The notes under the pieces are model-generated. The model had not been told where the DNA came from, made no database searches, and saw only the letters and a program-made list of their open reading frames with translations. DNA of 64,000 nucleotides from Pseudomonas putida (GTDB lineage: Bacteria > Pseudomonadota > Gammaproteobacteria > Pseudomonadales > Pseudomonadaceae). Location: NCBI RefSeq assembly GCF_005080685.1, contig NZ_CP039371.1:310001-374000 (forward strand), in the 5' to 3' direction. A program made the position numbers and the translations under genes. Shown here piece after piece: positions 22,578 to 32,331 of the stretch (positions are counted from its first letter, which is position 1; every line of letters starts with the position of its first letter).

Positions 22578-23041
22578 CAGCAGCGTTTGGCTTTGAGTTT
22601 GGCGTGGTGATCTGCAAACATCCGCTCGGCGTCTTCGTCATCGATGACGGCAGCATTGTCGTTCAGGCTTACCTCCACCTGTTGGTGAAACCAAGCTTCG
22701 TAGGCGGCTGCTTGATGGGCGCGTTTGAGCGCTTGGGCACGGTCTGGCCGCTGGTAGGTAGCCAACTGCTTCGGGTCAAACGTAGAAGCGTCAACCTGAA
22801 AGTGGTCGATACCTAGACCCAGCAGATAGCTGACCAGGGTCTCGAACTTCTTGAACAATCGGACGTTGCCGCTTCGTTGGGCGATGAGAACATGCTCCAA
22901 TTGGTTGACGTCCACTTGGATGGACCAGCCGCCGGGCTGACTTACAATGTGAGTCGCATTGATGCTGCCGGATGCCACCATTTGGCTGAGGTGGGCATGA
23001 TCGAGCTGATGAGTAGGCACTGGTGTATTTCTCGCGTTCAT
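22577..23041 (-). CDS. Long two-part antitoxin of the ParE-type pair
   Basis: 154 residues, about twice the size of a usual ParD antitoxin. The C-terminal ~50 residues (RAHQAAAYEAWFHQQVEVSLND) resemble the toxin-wrapping tail of PaaA/ParD antitoxins. The N-terminal ~95 residues (LSQMVASGSINATHIVSQPGGWSIQVDVNQLEHVLI ... FETLVSYLLGLGIDHFQVDAS) form a separate alpha/beta domain that I recognise only as a plasmid-stability-associated module. It is presumably DNA-binding or regulatory for this operon. Confidence 0.75.
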   Translation of the reverse strand: MNARNTPVPTHQLDHAHLSQMVASGSINATHIVSQPGGWSIQVDVNQLEHVLIAQRSGNVRLFKKFETLVSYLLGLGIDHFQVDASTFDPKQLATYQRPDRAQALKRAHQAAAYEAWFHQQVEVSLNDNAAVIDDEDAERMFADHHAKLKAKRC

Positions 23042-23142
23042 CGGGGTCCACCATGCTATGCAATCTATAAATGATTGCCGACTATAGGCTTCCTATATTG
23101 CTGTGGGAAGCGTCTCCCTAATGCAGTCACACTGGACCTGTC

Positions 23143-23583
23143 ATGAACGAATCCCCAGGCCGCACCTCCTTCTCTCACTTCCACCCGATCCTCACCCGCC
23201 CCCAGGACAACGACCTCAACGGCCATATCGCCGGCGCCACCGTCCACGGTTTCTTCGAAACCGCGATCCAGGCCTTCCTGGTCGAGCAGGCCGAACTGGA
23301 CCTGCGCGAAGGCGAGCTGGCGGCGTTCGTGGTCAGTTCCGCGGCGGACTTCTATGCACTGCCCGGCTTCCCGGACGTGCTTGAGGTGGGGCTGGGTGTC
23401 ACGCGGCTGGTGGGCAGCACGGTGGAATACCGCCTGGCGCTGTTCCGTCCGGGAGAGCCGGAGGCCTGCGCGGCGGGCACGGTGGTACAGGTGTTCGTCG
23501 AGCGCTACAGTGGCCGTCCGTTGGCCTTGCCAGAGACGCTGCAGGCCATCCTGGCCGGCCTGGCGCTCGACCGGCAGGCATGA
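23143..23583 (+). CDS. YbgC/FadM-type acyl-CoA thioesterase
   Basis: A 146-residue hotdog protein beginning FSHFHPILTRPQDNDLNGHIAGATVHGFFETA. In the 4HBT family pattern R..D.D..GH.......F.E, the catalytic Asp is replaced around QDNDLNGH in a conservative way. It probably hydrolyses an acyl-CoA. It is monocistronic, followed directly by a terminator. Confidence 0.82.
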   Translation: MNESPGRTSFSHFHPILTRPQDNDLNGHIAGATVHGFFETAIQAFLVEQAELDLREGELAAFVVSSAADFYALPGFPDVLEVGLGVTRLVGSTVEYRLALFRPGEPEACAAGTVVQVFVERYSGRPLALPETLQAILAGLALDRQA

Positions 23584-23586
23584 AAA

Positions 23587-23613
23587 AGCCCCGCCGGTAA
23601 GGGCGGGGCTCTT
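23587..23613 (+). terminator. Terminator after the thioesterase gene
   Basis: A perfect 9-bp stem (AGCCCCGCC with GGCGGGGCT) with a 6-nt loop starts 4 bp after the stop, followed by CTT. It could also serve the convergent glycine-zipper gene. Confidence 0.75.
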
Positions 23614-23640
23614 CTGGCTACCTAGGCTGTGCCCCAGGTA

Positions 23641-24123
23641 TCAGTCGCGCCAGTGGCGCTTGTGCTTGCGGTGGCCGTAATGGTGGCCACGGTCCCAGTG
23701 GCGGCGATCGTCGTCATAGCCGCGACGGTAGCGGCGCCCATCATGACGGTCGTCGTCGTCGGCCTTGTTGCCCAGGTAGTTACCCAGGGCGCCACCGGCA
23801 CCGCCGCCTGCAGCTGCACCGATGTAGCTGCCGGTGGTACCGCCGACCGAACGACCGACCACGTTGCCGCCTGCGGCGCCCAGTGCGCCACCGATGGCGG
23901 CCTCGCCACGCTGGCGTTTGTCGGCACCCAGGGCACCGCCGGCTGCACCGCCGAGACCCGCACCAATGGCGCCGCCGGTGCTACCACCGATGGAGTTGCC
24001 CACCACGGAGCCGAGTACCCCACCCAATGCGCCGCCAATGCCAGCCTCGGTATTGCCGCCTGCCATGGCAACGCCGCTGAGCAAGCTGAAAGACAACAAC
24101 AGAATCGAGGAGTACTTCTTCAT
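23641..24123 (-). CDS. Secreted glycine-zipper protein
   Basis: 160 residues. The signal peptide is MKKYSSILLLSFSLLSGVAMA. Glycine-zipper repeats (GGALGGVLGSVVGNSIGGST, GAIGAGLGGAAGGALG, GAALGAAGG..., AAAGGGAGGALGNYLG) fill residues 25-115. The tail is rich in His, Arg and Asp (HRKHKRHWRD). The repeats suggest oligomerisation in or at a membrane, as in the YMGG/Gly-zipper families. The ATG at 24123 was chosen because it starts the signal peptide. Confidence 0.85.
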   Translation of the reverse strand: MKKYSSILLLSFSLLSGVAMAGGNTEAGIGGALGGVLGSVVGNSIGGSTGGAIGAGLGGAAGGALGADKRQRGEAAIGGALGAAGGNVVGRSVGGTTGSYIGAAAGGGAGGALGNYLGNKADDDDRHDGRRYRRGYDDDRRHWDRGHHYGHRKHKRHWRD

Positions 24124-24280
24124 CAAGAGAGCCTCATAGGGATGACGAGGCGAATGTGAGGCTCTTGAGGGCGCCTGGCAACGCAAATCCGACGAGTAGC
24201 ACGAGTTGTACACAATTATCTAAGTTATTGTTTTTCGGGTGAAACTTTCCTGATTTTTGCTTGTCTGAGGTATTTATGAC

Positions 24281-24316
24281 AAAGCCCTGAACCGTTACGG
24301 AACAGGGCTTTTTTCG
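24281..24316 (+). terminator. Hairpin with T-run
   Basis: AAGCCCTG pairs with CAGGGCTT around a ~13-nt loop, followed by TTTT. It lies between the end of the molybdoenzyme gene and the start of the glycine-zipper gene, both on the minus strand. The T-run is on the plus strand, so on the minus strand it lacks a T-run; it could be read-through protection or part of an unannotated plus transcript. Confidence 0.5.
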
Positions 24317-24347
24317 TTTCTGGCACCTCTGGCCGCCGAGGCGGCTT

Positions 24348-26689
<2,342 letters not shown>

Positions 26690-26693
<4 letters not shown>

Positions 26694-27529
26694 GGCTGTT
26701 GAGACTCCGCCGCAGGGCTGTAGACCCGCGGTGCGCTGTGTTTGGGCAGATGGATGAGGTTTAGGTTGTGCTTGCGTGCCCATTGCAGGGCCAGGCCCGT
26801 GGGCGCCGACAGGCTGACCAGGGTCTGGATGCCGGCGCGCAGGACTTTCTGGATCAGCTCCAGGCTGCAGCGGCTGGTGACGATGGCCAGGCCGCCCGTG
26901 GCGTCGATGCCTTGGCGCAGCAGCGCGCCAATCAGCTTGTCCAGGGCGTTGTGCCGGCCGATGTCTTCACGGCCCAGCAGCAGTTCGCCCTGATCGTTCA
27001 TGAACAGCGCCGCATGCACCGCGCCGCAGTGTTGGCCGAGAGGCTGGAAAGCGTCGATGCGCTGGCGCAGACCAGCCAGCCAGTGCGCTGGAGGCAACGG
27101 GGCGCCCGGCAGCACGGCCAGTTCCGGCAGCGCCTGCTCCAGGGCCTCGACCCCGCACAGGCCACAGCCGCTGGTGCCGGCCAATTGCCGGCGCTGATTC
27201 TTCAGGTTCCAGAATGCGCGGCTGGAGATTTCCAGGTCGGCGTACATCGCCGAGCCGCTGCCGGAGAGCTTGAGGTCGTAGATTTCTGCGGTGCCTTCGA
27301 CGATGCCACTGCCCACGCTGAAGCCGACCGCGAAGTCCTCGAGGTCGGTGGGGCTGACCAGCATCACCGCCTGGTTCAGGCCGTTGTAGACGATCGCCAG
27401 GGCGACTTCTTCGGCCAGCGGCGTGCTGGCCTGCGCGCTGTCGTCGAGCTGGACGTAGTCGTAGGTATTGCTGGCGGCGGGCATGGTCAAGGACGATGAC
27501 GCCGCGCAGACCGGAGGTTTGCTATGCAT
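26690..27529 (-). CDS. fdhD: FdhD sulfurtransferase for molybdoenzyme maturation
   Basis: 279 residues. FdhD passes sulfur from IscS to the Mo-bis-MGD cofactor before insertion into formate-dehydrogenase-like enzymes. The essential CXXC pair is in TSGCGLCGVEAL near residues 138-144, and GREDIGRHNALDKLIG is the family hallmark. It lies directly upstream of, and overlapping, its likely client gene. The first ATG at 27529 is taken; ATG 27484 (MPAASNTYDYVQL) is an alternative. Neither has a strong ribosome site. Confidence 0.92.
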
Positions 27530-27559
27530 CGGCGTGGATTACCGGCGGCTATCTGATAG

Positions 27560-27577
27560 CACAAGCCTAGGCTTGTG
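27560..27577. promoter_or_regulatory. 18-bp perfect palindrome, putative operator
   Basis: CACAAGCCTAGGCTTGTG is a perfect palindrome between divergent fdhD (31 bp away) and the LysM gene. Symmetry and position fit a dimeric regulator's operator for fdhD. The regulator is unknown. Confidence 0.5.
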
Positions 27578-27703
27578 TGCCGGTGACGTCTAATCGCTAG
27601 GGTCTATGCCTTGATAGACCGCGTCGATTGGTCGCATTTGGGCAGGGTCGGCAATCGTGGCCTAGACTTCAGGGTTCGAGGTTTCGTCGACAAGGAGAAC
27701 GTT

Positions 27704-28156
27704 ATGAGTCTGATCGATTTCGTGAAGAACGTAGGTGAGAAGGTAGTCGACCTGCTGACCCCCGGTAATGCCAATGCCGAGACGCAGATCAAGGAACACG
27801 TGAAAAACGTCGGTTTGGGCAACCCGAACATCAGTGCCACTGTAGACGGCGACAAGGTCGTGCTCAAGGGTGAAGTGGCTAGCCAGGAGGAAAAGGAGAA
27901 GATCATCCTGGCGGCGGGCAATATCGAAGGCGTGGCCAAGGTCGATGCTGATGGTCTGACCGTGGCGGGAGCGACGGTCGTTACCCAGGCCCAGTTCGTA
28001 ACGGTGCAGAAGGGTGAAACGCTGAGTGCAATTTCGCTGCGCGTTTATGGCAACGCCAACCAGTACAACAAGATCTTCGAGGCTAACAAGCCCTTGCTGA
28101 AAAGCGCGGACAAGATCTATGTGGGGCAGGTACTGCGTATTCCGCCCAAGGAATGA
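27704..28156 (+). CDS. lysM: BON-LysM potassium-binding-type protein (Kbp/YgaU-like)
   Basis: 150 residues. A BON domain (about 20-90, NPNISATVDGDKVVLKGEVASQEEKE) is followed by a LysM domain (about 98-147, VTVQKGETLSAISLRVYGNANQYNKIFEANKPLL). This is the architecture of E. coli Kbp/YgaU, a cytoplasmic K+-binding protein. There is no signal peptide. AAGGAG precedes ATG 27704, which fixes the start. Confidence 0.9.
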   Translation: MSLIDFVKNVGEKVVDLLTPGNANAETQIKEHVKNVGLGNPNISATVDGDKVVLKGEVASQEEKEKIILAAGNIEGVAKVDADGLTVAGATVVTQAQFVTVQKGETLSAISLRVYGNANQYNKIFEANKPLLKSADKIYVGQVLRIPPKE

Positions 28157-28171
28157 TCATCAGGCTGTAAC

Positions 28172-28262
28172 GGCCCTTTCGCGGGCAAGCCCGCCCACAA
28201 GTAACCCACAATGTTCGGACCTGTGGAGATCCTGTGGGAGCGGGCTTGCCCGCGAAGAGGCC
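28172..28262. repeat. REPIN: inverted REP pair
   Basis: The left copy GGCCCTTTCGCGGGCAAGCC and the right copy GGGCTTGCCCGCGAAGAGGC face each other around ~45 bp, filling the gap between lysM and convergent yrfG. This is the CGCGGGCAAGCCCGCTCCCACA class of P. putida REP. Confidence 0.88.
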
Positions 28263-28263
28263 C

Positions 28264-28926
28264 TCACAGGCCAACCAGTAACTCCCGGTAATCCTCCACC
28301 GCCGCGAACTCCTCGGTATCGCGAGGCTGTGCCTGGCTATCGGGCTGGCGCACCGCTAGCAGGTGTCCTATGCCGAATCGGCGGGCACTGCGCAAGATCG
28401 CGAGGGTATCGTCGATGAACAGACTGCGCTGCGGCTCGAAGCCGATATCGGCCTGCAACGCATCCCAGAACTGCGGACTTTCCTTCGGATAACCATAATC
28501 GTGCGAGCTGATCAGCCGCTCGAAGTAAGGCGCCAGCTCCACCCGCTCCAGTTTCAGCGACAGCGAATCGCGGTGGGCATTGGTGATCAGCACCACGCGC
28601 TTGCCAGCCTGGCGGATCGCCGCAAGGAAGGTGTCGGCATCCGGGCGCAGGGCGATCAGGTCGGCGATCTCGCGCTTGAGTTCGCGGATCGGCAGCTTCA
28701 GCTCGCGGCTCCAGAAGTCCAGGCAGTACCAGTTGAGGGTGCCGGCGTTGCGCTCGAACAGCGGCTGCAGCTCCATTTCCGCCAGCGCCCGGCTCACCCC
28801 ATGCAGCTCGGCGTAGCGTTGTGGCAGGTGGTCGAGCCAGAAGCGGTTGTCGTAGTGCAGGTCGAGCAGGGTGCCGTCCATGTCCAGCAGGACGGTATCG
28901 ATGGCGGACCAGGGAAGAACAGGCAT
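28264..28926 (-). CDS. yrfG: GMP/IMP nucleotidase (HAD superfamily)
   Basis: 220 residues. HAD motif I is LLDMDGTLLDL, motif II VVLITNAHRDS, motif III lysine in YGYPKESPQFW and motif IV in SLFIDDTLAIL. It dephosphorylates purine monophosphates in the cytoplasm. Start ATG 28926 gives MPVLPWSAIDTVLLD. It is divergent from nudE across 64 bp, the usual Pseudomonas arrangement with cysQ and lysM nearby. Confidence 0.92.
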   Translation of the reverse strand: MPVLPWSAIDTVLLDMDGTLLDLHYDNRFWLDHLPQRYAELHGVSRALAEMELQPLFERNAGTLNWYCLDFWSRELKLPIRELKREIADLIALRPDADTFLAAIRQAGKRVVLITNAHRDSLSLKLERVELAPYFERLISSHDYGYPKESPQFWDALQADIGFEPQRSLFIDDTLAILRSARRFGIGHLLAVRQPDSQAQPRDTEEFAAVEDYRELLVGL

Positions 28927-28990
28927 GGGAAACTCTCGATCAGTCGGCAAGCCACGGTATAGTAACCCGTTCACGCCAAGGAGCCGCCCC

Positions 28991-29557
28991 ATGCGCCAGA
29001 AACCCACCGTCCTCAGTCGCGAAATCGTCGCCAGCAGCCGCCTGTTCCGCGTCGAGGCCGTGCAATTGCGCTTCAGCAATGGCAACGAGCGCACCTACGA
29101 ACGGCTGGTCGGCCGCGGCAATGGCTATGGCGCGGTGATGATCGTGGCCATGCTCGACGCCGAGCACGCGGTGCTGGTGGAAGAGTACTGCGGCGGAACC
29201 GACGAATACGAGCTGTCGCTGCCCAAGGGCCTGATCGAGCCGGGAGAGGACGTGCTGGCGGCGGCCGACCGTGAGCTCAAGGAAGAAGCCGGCTTTGGCG
29301 CACGCCAGCTGGAGCACCTGACCGAACTGTCGCTGTCGCCGGGCTACATGAGCCAGAAAATCCAGGTGGTACTGGCCAGCGATCTGTACGAAGAGCGCCT
29401 GGAGGGCGACGAGCCGGAGCCGATGCGCGTCGACAAGGTCAACCTGCGCGAGCTTTCGGCCCTGGCCATGCACCCGCAGTTCACCGAAGGGCGTGCCCTG
29501 GCGGCGTTGTACCTGGCCCGTGACCTGCTGATTCAGCGGGGGTTGTTCGAGGCATGA
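28991..29557 (+). CDS. nudE: ADP compounds hydrolase NudE
   Basis: 188 residues with a full Nudix box in GLIEPGEDVLAAADRELKEEAGFG. It hydrolyses ADP-ribose, Ap3A, NADH and similar. The start at 28991 (MRQKPTVLSREIVASSRLFR) follows AAGGAG by about 7 bases. Its stop overlaps the start of cysQ by 4 bases (ATGA), forming a two-gene operon. Confidence 0.94.
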   Translation: MRQKPTVLSREIVASSRLFRVEAVQLRFSNGNERTYERLVGRGNGYGAVMIVAMLDAEHAVLVEEYCGGTDEYELSLPKGLIEPGEDVLAAADRELKEEAGFGARQLEHLTELSLSPGYMSQKIQVVLASDLYEERLEGDEPEPMRVDKVNLRELSALAMHPQFTEGRALAALYLARDLLIQRGLFEA

Positions 29558-30429
29558 GCGACCAGCGACTGATGCATGAAGTGGTCAAGCTCGCCCTTTT
29601 GGCCGGCCATGCGATCCTGCCTTACTGGCGCGCCGACGTTGCCGTGCAGAGCAAGGCCGACGACTCCCCGGTGACCGCTGCCGACCTGGCCGCGCATCAG
29701 GTCATTGTCGACGGTTTGCAGGCGCTGGCGCCGCAGATCCCGGTACTGTCCGAGGAAGATTGCAATATCCCCCTGGCCGAACGTCAGGGCTGGCAGCGCT
29801 GGTGGCTGGTCGATCCCTTGGACGGGACCAAGGAATTCATCGCCGGCAGCGAGGAATTCACCGTCAATATCGCGCTGATCGAGAACGGTGAGGTGGTGTT
29901 CGGCGTGGTGACCATGCCAACCAACGGGCGCGCTTACTTCGGTGGACGCGGCCTGGGCGCCTGGCGCGCCGAGGCCGATGGTCAGGCCGTGGCGATCCAG
30001 GTGCGCGACACCCCGCCGGCCGATGGCCGCTTCACCGTGGTAGCCAGCCGCCGTCACTCCAGCCCCGAACAGGAGGCCTTGCTGGCCGGGCTGGGGGCTG
30101 TGGTGGGGGAGCTGGAGTTGGCCAATATCGGCAGCTCGTTGAAGTTCTGCCTGCTGGCCGAAGGCAGTGCCGACTGCTATCCGCGTCTGGCACCGACCTC
30201 GCAGTGGGACACGGCTGCGGCGCAAGGTGTATTGGAGGGGGCTGGCGGCGAAGTGATCGAAGTGGATGGCCAGCCGTTTCGCTATCCGGCGCGCGAATCG
30301 CTGCTCAATCCCTTCTTCCTGGCAATGCCTGCTGCGGCCGCCTGGCGCCAGGCGTTCATCGAGCAGCACATTGCAGGTCAGGCCTCATCGCCGGCGAGCC
30401 GGCTCCTACCGGATACGCCCAGCCTGTAG
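29554..30429 (+). CDS. cysQ: 3'(2'),5'-bisphosphate nucleotidase CysQ
   Basis: 291 residues of the inositol-monophosphatase-like family. Metal-binding motifs are SEED (LSEEDCNIPL) and DPLDGTKEF, with the second site in PTSQWDTAAAQGVLE. It clears PAP made during sulfate assimilation. The last ~18 residues (after AFIEQHIAG) are encoded by a REP element rather than by a family-conserved tail, so the C-terminus is probably a strain-specific extension. Translationally coupled to nudE. Confidence 0.94.
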   Translation: MSDQRLMHEVVKLALLAGHAILPYWRADVAVQSKADDSPVTAADLAAHQVIVDGLQALAPQIPVLSEEDCNIPLAERQGWQRWWLVDPLDGTKEFIAGSEEFTVNIALIENGEVVFGVVTMPTNGRAYFGGRGLGAWRAEADGQAVAIQVRDTPPADGRFTVVASRRHSSPEQEALLAGLGAVVGELELANIGSSLKFCLLAEGSADCYPRLAPTSQWDTAAAQGVLEGAGGEVIEVDGQPFRYPARESLLNPFFLAMPAAAAWRQAFIEQHIAGQASSPASRLLPDTPSL

Positions 30430-30454
30430 GAGCCGGCTTGCCGGCGACAGGGCC
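30381..30454. repeat. REPIN overlapping the 3' end of cysQ
   Basis: Two inverted REPs (CGCCGGCGAGCCGGCTCCTA and TAGGAGCCGGCTTGCCGGCG) flank a ~15-bp loop. The left copy lies inside the cysQ reading frame; the right copy lies just before the convergent thioesterase gene. Confidence 0.88.
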
Positions 30455-30469
30455 AGTGAAGTCAGCCTA

Positions 30470-30925
30470 TCAGCGGTGCAAGACGTACTGCCCGCTGAAG
30501 GTCACGGCGGGCTCATCGCTGCCGGCGTTGCTCACCGTGGTCAGCAGCGTCAGGCGTGCCCGACCGCGGCGCTGGTACATCGTCAGGAAGCGCTCCCAGG
30601 TCTTTTCGTCCGGCGCCGCGCAGCGCGCCACCGCAGTGCCGGTCACCGGCAGTGGGTAGTTGATCAGGCCTTCCTGGATGACGATATGGCCGTCGTCGAT
30701 GCCCTGCTCGCGCAGGCGCAGGTGCAACCAGCCCCAACCCACCAGCACGGCAGCGCAGTACAGGCTGCCACCGAACATGGTGCTCTTGTGGTTGACGTTG
30801 GCTGCCAGCGGTAGCTGCAGGCGCAGGCAGTGACCTTGCCAATCGATAACTTCCAAGCCCATCTCGCGGGTCAGGGGAATGTCGCTGTGCAGGACCGTTT
30901 GCAGGTACTGGGCGTCGGTGCTCAT
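30470..30925 (-). CDS. YiiD_C-type thioesterase-domain protein
   Basis: 151 residues matching the C-terminal hotdog domain of E. coli YiiD (LPLAANVNHKSTMFGGSLYCAAVLVGWGWL), here as a stand-alone protein. The activity is presumably acyl-thioester hydrolysis; the substrate is unknown. The start at 30925 overlaps the dctD stop as ATGA, so it is the third cistron of the dctB-dctD transcript. Confidence 0.82.
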   Translation of the reverse strand: MSTDAQYLQTVLHSDIPLTREMGLEVIDWQGHCLRLQLPLAANVNHKSTMFGGSLYCAAVLVGWGWLHLRLREQGIDDGHIVIQEGLINYPLPVTGTAVARCAAPDEKTWERFLTMYQRRGRARLTLLTTVSNAGSDEPAVTFSGQYVLHR

Positions 30926-32331
30926 GGGCGGTTGTCCTCCTGGTCGTCGTGCCCGCTGCTGCCGCCCTCGAAGTGGAGGCCATGCTTGCGCAGCTTGTCG
31001 TGCAGTGTCTTGCGCGGAATACCCAGGGCTTCGGCCAGGCTGCGCATGGAGCCATGTGGCCGACCCAGTTCGGCGGCGATCAGCGAGCGCTCGAACTGCT
31101 CGACCTGTTCGCTGAGGTTGCCGACCACGACCGTGGTGGCAGTGGCCGGCGGCGGTGGTACCTGGCCGTCGAGTGCCAGTTCCAGGCCCAGGGCGAAACG
31201 TTCCGCGGCGTTCTGCAGCTCGCGGACGTTGCCTGGCCATTCGTGACGCAGCAGCATGGCACGGTGGCCCGGCTGCAGGCTGTGAGGCGTCAGGCCGTGG
31301 CGCTCGCTGGCGGCATCGGCGAAGTGCTGGAACAGCACCAGGATGTCATCGCCGCGCTCGCGCAGCGCTGGAATGCGCAGCGGCGCCACGTTGAGGCGGT
31401 AATAGAGGTCGGCGCGAAAGCGTCCCTGGTCGGCAGACTGGCGCAGGTCTTCCTTGGTCGCGGCGATGATGCGGATGTCCAGTGGGATCAACTGGTTGCC
31501 GCCCAGGCGCTCGACCACGCGCTCTTGCAGCAGGCGCAGCAGCTTCACCTGTACGTCCAGGCTCATGCTCTCGATCTCGTCGAGGAAAAGCGTACCGCCG
31601 TTGGCGAATTCGAACTTGCCGATGCGGCGCTTCTGCGCGCCCGTGAAGGCGCCGGGCTCATGCCCGAACAGCTCGCTCTCGACCACCGATTCGGCCAGGG
31701 CGCCGGCGTTGATGGCGACGAAGGGGCCGTCGCGGCGGCTGGACAGGTCGTGCAGTGCGCGCGCCACCACTTCCTTGCCAGCACCGGTCTCGCCAAGGAT
31801 CAGCACGTCGGCGCGGGTCCCGGCCAGGGCGCCGATCTGCTCGCGCAGGCGCTGCATGGCCGGCGAGTGGCCGACCAGGCGCGTGGCCAGTTGCTGGCGA
31901 TCGCTCAGGGCCAGGCGCAGGCTGCGGTTGTCCAGCACCAGGCGGCGCAGGGCCAGGGCACGGCGCACGCTGTCGAGCAGGGCATCACTGGCAAAGGGTT
32001 TTTCCAGAAAATCGTAGGCTCCGGCGCGCATCGCCTGCACCGCCAGGGGCACGTCGCCATGGCCGGTAATCAGTAGCACCGGCAGTTCGCTGTCGCGACC
32101 GTGCAGTTGCTCGAGCAGCTGCAAGCCATCGATGCCCGGCATGCGGATATCGCTGACCACCACGCCGGGCCAGTCCGGCTCGATGCGTTCGGCCAGGCCC
32201 TGGGCGTCTGCCAGGGCGAGCACCTTGAGCCCGGCCAGGTCCAGGGTCTGGCTCAGGGCCTGGCGCAGGTGGGGATCGTCGTCGACCAGGATCACCTGGG
32301 CGTGACTGTCGATCAGTGGCTCGGTCGTCAT
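30922..32331 (-). CDS. dctD: Sigma-54-dependent response regulator, DctD type
   Basis: 469 residues. Receiver domain (VILVDDDPHLRQAL, acceptor in VVVSDIRMPGIDG) at 12-125. AAA+ domain follows with Walker A GETGAGKE, the sigma-54 contact loop GAFTGA and Walker B region GTLFLDEIESM. A C-terminal Fis HTH (AEALGIPRKTLHDKLRKHGL) ends it. Its place beside dctB and the rml cluster matches P. aeruginosa DctBD, which controls C4-dicarboxylate transport. No dctPQM genes are nearby here. It starts inside the dctB stop (4-nt overlap). Confidence 0.92.
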   Translation of the reverse strand: MTTEPLIDSHAQVILVDDDPHLRQALSQTLDLAGLKVLALADAQGLAERIEPDWPGVVVSDIRMPGIDGLQLLEQLHGRDSELPVLLITGHGDVPLAVQAMRAGAYDFLEKPFASDALLDSVRRALALRRLVLDNRSLRLALSDRQQLATRLVGHSPAMQRLREQIGALAGTRADVLILGETGAGKEVVARALHDLSSRRDGPFVAINAGALAESVVESELFGHEPGAFTGAQKRRIGKFEFANGGTLFLDEIESMSLDVQVKLLRLLQERVVERLGGNQLIPLDIRIIAATKEDLRQSADQGRFRADLYYRLNVAPLRIPALRERGDDILVLFQHFADAASERHGLTPHSLQPGHRAMLLRHEWPGNVRELQNAAERFALGLELALDGQVPPPPATATTVVVGNLSEQVEQFERSLIAAELGRPHGSMRSLAEALGIPRKTLHDKLRKHGLHFEGGSSGHDDQEDNRP

